The notes under the pieces were generated by a model, which worked only from the letters and a program-made list of their open reading frames with translations, searched no databases and was not told where the DNA came from. The translations under genes and the position numbers were made by a program. A DNA stretch of 29,430 nt from Candidatus Poseidonia alphae (GTDB taxonomy: Archaea > Thermoplasmatota > Poseidoniia > Poseidoniales > Poseidoniaceae): positions 8,260 through 37,689 of the forward strand of contig DAVD01000028.1 of NCBI GenBank assembly GCA_002505405.1. The letters run 5' to 3'. Below, piece after piece: positions 25,439 to 29,430 of this stretch (positions within the stretch are counted from its first letter, which is position 1; each line of letters begins with the position of its first letter).

Positions 25439-25534
25439 CTTCTCACCCCGCTTGTTTTTGCTCACGCGGTTGTAGCACATAGGACAATCGGTTCTAGGCG
25501 ACGAAATCAAATGGAGGCAGTCGGTGGGATAATC

Positions 25535-26623
25535 ATGGGGCGTGGGGAACGGACATACACGCCAAGGGTTCGTACTACCCGTCCATTGGGTTCGTCGTTG
25601 TCAGCCAATGCCCCACCTGCGAAACCTCACCCTCGTCCAACCGCTATGGATGGGCTATGGTACCTACCGTCTCCACTTGCTCAACGACTTCATCAAAAAA
25701 GTGCCCTGGGCCAATTGACCAAAGACGGAGGAATCCTTCTCTCTGTTGAAGAGGTGATGTTTTCACATTGGTACCGACATGTACCTCTTCCAGGGGACGG
25801 TGATTGGCTCGGTGAACAACTTGCTGCTGACCCATCTGTTTTGTCCCGTGTCATTGTTATGGATGTGATGAGAAACGGAGGAGAACTCGTTGTACCTGTA
25901 TCGCACCTTAAGGACCGATATTCAAACCTCCATCCCGCTACATGGGCCGTGCGTTGGCAGCGTCATGAATCTTGGAAGAAACATGATGGTTTTAGCCAAA
26001 TTCGATTTCAAAGAACACATGATGTAATCAACTGGGATGAACTTCAGAATTGGGTTGAAACCGTTATTTCTCAGGGGCATCGGCCAGAATTGTGCGTCAT
26101 GGATGACGAATTGGATCTCACGGTATACATGCTGTCCCATGAGTTACCAGTGGGTGATCAACGAATTCCCCTTGATTTAGATAAAGAGGAAAACCATCAG
26201 CTCGAACGCCTTCTCAACCAAGCAGTTGCTATTGAAGGAGGCCATTTCATCTCAGACGATTTGAAATGGGTGTTGCCTGCATTTGGGATTCCACATCTTT
26301 CAGGAAGGTACCTACGTGAAGAAGAATACATGTTTCTCGCACATAAGGACCCTTCAGATTCATTGTATCAACATCTCGCTGGACAACGTTTACTGCTACG
26401 GCCAGGGTTCAAATATGGCTGCAAATGGCGAGTTTATGAAACCGAAATCAACACTGAGCACGCACCGTGGCTTGTACAACCTGTTGGTATGGCTGCTGAG
26501 ACTTGGGAAGGTGTATGCCTTTCCGTTCGACTCGCGGAAGGCGTGAATAAGCGGTGGCTTTGTGCAATCCCTGACGAAGCAACTTGGAGTTTCCTCAACA
26601 TCCGTCGTTCAATCGGAATATGA
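25535..26623 (+). CDS. endA: tRNA-intron lyase (archaeal splicing endonuclease), double-length form
   Basis: The enzyme cuts the bulge-helix-bulge at intron ends of pre-tRNA. The catalytic triad is visible near the C-terminus: Y301 (CKWRVYE), H309 (TEHAPWLVQ) and K339 (GVNKRWL), counted from the ATG at 25535. At about 362 residues it is roughly twice the length of the homotetrameric enzymes. The N-terminal half (MDGLWYLP onward) is a degenerate copy without the triad, which corresponds to the homodimeric form. GGTGGG precedes this ATG. An ATG at 25511 would add eight residues, and one at 25646 marks where recognisable homology begins. The basic Pro/Arg-rich segment between them may be a genuine tail. 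Its end overlaps the convergent M6 protease gene by 15 bases. Confidence 0.9.
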   Translation: MGRGERTYTPRVRTTRPLGSSLSANAPPAKPHPRPTAMDGLWYLPSPLAQRLHQKSALGQLTKDGGILLSVEEVMFSHWYRHVPLPGDGDWLGEQLAADPSVLSRVIVMDVMRNGGELVVPVSHLKDRYSNLHPATWAVRWQRHESWKKHDGFSQIRFQRTHDVINWDELQNWVETVISQGHRPELCVMDDELDLTVYMLSHELPVGDQRIPLDLDKEENHQLERLLNQAVAIEGGHFISDDLKWVLPAFGIPHLSGRYLREEEYMFLAHKDPSDSLYQHLAGQRLLLRPGFKYGCKWRVYETEINTEHAPWLVQPVGMAAETWEGVCLSVRLAEGVNKRWLCAIPDEATWSFLNIRRSIGI

Positions 26624-28723
26624 ATCGCTGATTTGGTCGATTGGCCTTCCCCACGGGTCAAGGGTTTCGGATGCAACAATTCTTTCTTGATTCTGTTCAG
26701 CCTCCAATGGTGCTGGCTCTTTTGGTTGTCCAGAGGGACGTTTTGGACGCAGCCCCAAGGTGAGATAGATTCCGATCAGTATTGCAGCAAGTCCAAGGGC
26801 ACGGCCTGGCGTTCGCCATTCAGACAGCAATACATCATCGTCACTCGAAGCACTTAATTCAACAGAGATGACCCATTCTCCACCTTCTTCTGTTGTTAAC
26901 ACAAGTTCGCCACGAACCAACATATTGTCGCTAAGTAGGCCGTTGGGATGAATTTCAAGCGCATATGACCCGTCCGAACTGAGAATGACGAATTCTTCTG
27001 CTTCAGCGATACGAGAGAGCGGACCTTCTATTTCAACAGAAATACGTTGATTGTTTTCCCCAATAGAATCAACCGGCACGGAAATTGTAGAATTTGATTC
27101 TGACGAGATGCTGTCTTTGAACGTGGATTGAATCGGTATTCGGTTAAGGGTCAATACCGGATATTGCAGATGATAACTCCCCGCTTCACCGCATTGAAAC
27201 TGCCCTTCTATGACCGTTAAGGAATTCGCCATTCCTGACTGTGAGAACTTCAGATAAAACCCATCTTCGTCTCCGGTGTCTTGCACAAGTGAAACAACTC
27301 TTCCATCGGACGATATGAGGGTACTCGTGCACGGTCCCGGATGATCAATGTCAATCGGAATGGTAGCATTTGGTAACACAGTGGCACTGTAATCTGGTAA
27401 ATCCAATACAAAGGATGGTGAACAATTGGTTGATGAGAAGGTAATGTTTTGATTATGATCTCCCGTTATTGATGCAGTCCATCCCACCAAAATTCCATCA
27501 TGAGTTCGGATCTGAATACCTTCAGCACCAAATTTTGAACCGTTGATGAACAAGTCACTTTGCTCGCCCTCATTGGTTCCGCTAACGAGGTCTTGTTGGC
27601 CGTCAGCTTCAATGACCATCAAATAAGGGAAATTAGGATTTGTATTGACCTCGTTTCGGCCAATATCGCCTGCCGACCTGTCAAGGTAAGTCACGAGAAT
27701 TCCTGTTCCTGGTAGTCGATTATCGTATCCCGAATCTGTCCGAAGTTCGATGTAGATGGATTCATCTGGGCCAATAGGAACCATCAATACTTCTCCCGAA
27801 GCGCTGGTTCCCTGCAGTGTCACGGTAGGCCCAATGCACGGTGATGGGCTTTGATTTGGCCATGTTAAATCAAGTTCAACGGTGCGGTTAGCTCCAATCA
27901 TGTCAAGAATTCCTCCACTAGGGAGGGCAGGCCACATACCCCCTCCGTTCCAATTTCCACTCGCCATGACGTCCCAATCTCCCAAACCTTTCCAGGCTTG
28001 AAACGACGAGTCATCATGGACTGGGTAAAGATCAACCGCCCCCATTTGATGCATCATTTCATGCATGATCGTACCGATACCGCTTGTTCCGGTTTGGAGG
28101 CTCGCCATTGTGTAATGATCTATTGAATGTCCGTTTCCCGTATTAATCGACGAGTCGAATTGCGTGAAATGACTCCATATTCTATTCTTGATGGAAGGGT
28201 TTTCTTCTTGTCCCTTGGATGTATGCAATATCAACAAACGGTCAACTGTACCGTCCCCATTGAGGTCAAAAGGTTCCCAATCAATGGATTTAGAAACGGT
28301 TTCAATGGATTCTCGTGCAAGTTCTTTGGGCATGAAATTCCCAATCGCGTCAACATCACGATTTGATGAATCGCTTCCATAATATGCTAAATCATTGTCA
28401 GCGCGAATCACTTCTGGATATACCGTAAGGCTCACCGTAGTCCGATTTCCGGAAACTTGATGAAAGTAATCAGAGGCACTTGTATTCAATAGATTTCGAG
28501 CCTCATCAGCCCCCCAATTTCCATTTGCAGGATAGGATTCAAAATCAACAATTAGGACCAACCAAGATTCATTTTGTTGAAGCCCAACCAGTTCTTCTGT
28601 GCTTGAGTTTTCGATAAAATTCCGCTCAATAATCCACGTGTCAACAACATCTTCGTTAATGAAACTCCATCCACCTATTGAGATGAAGGCAACAGCAGCA
28701 AGAAGGGTCAGCCATCGCTGCAT
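26609..28723 (-). CDS. Membrane-anchored M6-family (immune inhibitor A-like) zinc metalloprotease
   Basis: The 704-residue protein carries the zinc motif HEMMHQMGAVDLY (H221, E222, H225), with a downstream GLGDWDVMASGNWN block as in M6 peptidases. An N-terminal hydrophobic segment (about 4-20) serves as signal or anchor. A second helix near residues 650-670 is followed by basic RPKRPSG and a soluble tail. The catalytic domain (about 50-330) is therefore outside and tethered at its C-terminus. The middle region (about 340-640) is beta-rich and probably carries Ig-like modules. Several N-x-S/T sequons are present. M6 enzymes degrade extracellular proteins. This fits with the surface PNGase F-like lipoprotein and the intracellular Xaa-Pro peptidase as parts of protein scavenging. 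The gene lies 60 bases after the unknown gene upstream. Confidence 0.88.
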   Translation of the reverse strand: MQRWLTLLAAVAFISIGGWSFINEDVVDTWIIERNFIENSSTEELVGLQQNESWLVLIVDFESYPANGNWGADEARNLLNTSASDYFHQVSGNRTTVSLTVYPEVIRADNDLAYYGSDSSNRDVDAIGNFMPKELARESIETVSKSIDWEPFDLNGDGTVDRLLILHTSKGQEENPSIKNRIWSHFTQFDSSINTGNGHSIDHYTMASLQTGTSGIGTIMHEMMHQMGAVDLYPVHDDSSFQAWKGLGDWDVMASGNWNGGGMWPALPSGGILDMIGANRTVELDLTWPNQSPSPCIGPTVTLQGTSASGEVLMVPIGPDESIYIELRTDSGYDNRLPGTGILVTYLDRSAGDIGRNEVNTNPNFPYLMVIEADGQQDLVSGTNEGEQSDLFINGSKFGAEGIQIRTHDGILVGWTASITGDHNQNITFSSTNCSPSFVLDLPDYSATVLPNATIPIDIDHPGPCTSTLISSDGRVVSLVQDTGDEDGFYLKFSQSGMANSLTVIEGQFQCGEAGSYHLQYPVLTLNRIPIQSTFKDSISSESNSTISVPVDSIGENNQRISVEIEGPLSRIAEAEEFVILSSDGSYALEIHPNGLLSDNMLVRGELVLTTEEGGEWVISVELSASSDDDVLLSEWRTPGRALGLAAILIGIYLTLGLRPKRPSGQPKEPAPLEAEQNQERIVASETLDPWGRPIDQISDSYSD

Positions 28724-28783
28724 GATTATCGCATGGGGAACTTATGTTTCAACGTTCGTTGCTACTGAGTGGGGCTGTAGTGA

Positions 28784-29430
28784 TTATGCAGTGCCCAACA
28801 AAAGACGGGTCAAAGGGCTCCATTGTTTCGATTCTGCCTCGATTCGTACAAGGAGGGTTTCATCCATCGCAAACGTTGACCAGCCCAATGGTCCATCTTC
28901 ACGCAACAAAATTTCCTGTGGTAATATGGAATTTTCTTTCATGAGGTGAATGAGTCTTCGTGGCATGCCATGTTCTGGAAACGGGTCGTTAAGCGATACA
29001 AGGCTCAACTCAAAATCCAATTGTGGCCGCAAGGGGATTCCTGGTCGATGATTCTGTAGCCCCATCAGGTCAAAGCCACGAAGGCTCGTACCGAGCGCAT
29101 TGAAATTATCCTTCAATCGCTTTGGACATGGTACACCGTCGCAGCCAGTAACGATGACATCCGAAATTCTGTTGCTAAGGACATGTTCCATCAAACGATT
29201 CCTGTCTGTTTTGGATTCACAGATCCCTGCGAACCTCATCATGCTATATCCGTCAATTGGATTCACTCCATAGTGCGCATTTGCTCCCAAGCAAGAACAA
29301 TCTGCAATGAGAATTCGCCGCTTTCTGCCCTCATGGTCCAAGCGTGTTTTGGAAATTCCAAAGTGACTCGGATCCATCGCTAACCAACGTGAACCGATGG
29401 CTTCTGAACTGGACCAATAGATAAGGAGCA
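28784..29430 (-). CDS. Uncharacterised protein, 5' partial at the window end
   Basis: The frame stays open from 28784 to the window edge. An internal ATG at 29377 would give 197 residues, but the codons upstream of it (reading WSSSEAIGSRWLA) look protein-coding, so the true start probably lies beyond the window. Visible features are two cysteine pairs (ADCSCLG and GCDGVPCPKRL) and alternating hydrophobic strands such as RRILIADC and DVIVTGCDG, suggesting an alpha/beta fold. The C-terminal half has a proline-rich stretch. The cysteines could bind a metal or cluster. No signal peptide is seen. I do not recognise the family. Confidence 0.6.
   Translation of the reverse strand, partial: LLIYWSSSEAIGSRWLAMDPSHFGISKTRLDHEGRKRRILIADCSCLGANAHYGVNPIDGYSMMRFAGICESKTDRNRLMEHVLSNRISDVIVTGCDGVPCPKRLKDNFNALGTSLRGFDLMGLQNHRPGIPLRPQLDFELSLVSLNDPFPEHGMPRRLIHLMKENSILPQEILLREDGPLGWSTFAMDETLLVRIEAESKQWSPLTRLLLGTA

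Noticed and set aside
1..29430. tRNA, rRNA, transposase, integrase, toxin-antitoxin or defence genes
   Set aside because: None was seen on either strand; all sizeable gaps are accounted for by the SRP RNA or are under 110 bases.

Overview
The window reads as a compact archaeal chromosome segment, most likely from a marine Euryarchaeota lineage of the Poseidoniia (Marine Group II) type. This placement is inferred from gene content, not from a marker tree. Archaeal evidence: a signal recognition particle RNA with helix 6 and helix 8, a double-length tRNA-splicing endonuclease EndA, archease, a geranylgeranyl-reductase-family enzyme, an archaeal-type serine hydroxymethyltransferase, and a CcmE-like protein with the CxxxY haem-attachment motif. 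Gene starts often carry GAGGTG/GGTGA-type Shine-Dalgarno sequences, and GTG starts occur. Apart from the SRP RNA region there is no gene-free stretch over 300 bases.

Layout. Positions 1-4744 (+): a partial membrane protein with a TPR-like domain, glyA, and an unrecognised protein. Positions 4838-9595 (+): a very large exported protein built of thrombospondin-type-3-like calcium loops, then a signal-peptide, PKD-like, single-pass membrane protein. Positions 9599-12175 (+): an M24B Xaa-Pro aminopeptidase and a radical-SAM enzyme of the MqnC/CofH type. Positions 12162-17607 (-): a geranylgeranyl-reductase-like flavoprotein, a two-helix membrane protein, and a 1012-residue lipoprotein that joins calcium loops to a peptide-N-glycosidase F-like domain. 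Positions 17665-20950 (-): a bacterial-type topoisomerase III and a small unknown protein. Positions 21005-22899 (+): class 2 dihydroorotate dehydrogenase, the CcmE-like protein and SRP RNA. Positions 22901-25438 (-): a three-gene run of winged-helix/TerB-like regulator, degenerate HldE-like sugar kinase and archease. Positions 25535-26623 (+): EndA. Positions 26609-29430 (-): a membrane-anchored M6 metalloprotease and an unknown protein that runs off the window.

Two themes stand out. The first is extracellular protein and glycoprotein use: large calcium-binding surface proteins, a surface PNGase F-like domain, a surface M6 protease and an Xaa-Pro aminopeptidase would together fit a heterotroph that deglycosylates, cleaves and then trims peptides. 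The second is RNA processing and protein export: SRP RNA, archease (RtcB cofactor) and EndA lie within 4 kb. MqnC-like, class 2 PyrD, a prenyl reductase and CcmE also hint at a menaquinone/cytochrome c respiratory chain, although these genes are scattered.

The most unusual items are the archaeal PNGase F-like lipoprotein with one catalytic glutamate apparently replaced, a biotinyl/lipoyl-like segment inside the calcium-repeat protein, and the HldE-like kinase whose GAGD motif has become GLID. I did not find a CRISPR array, transposon, prophage or defence system.
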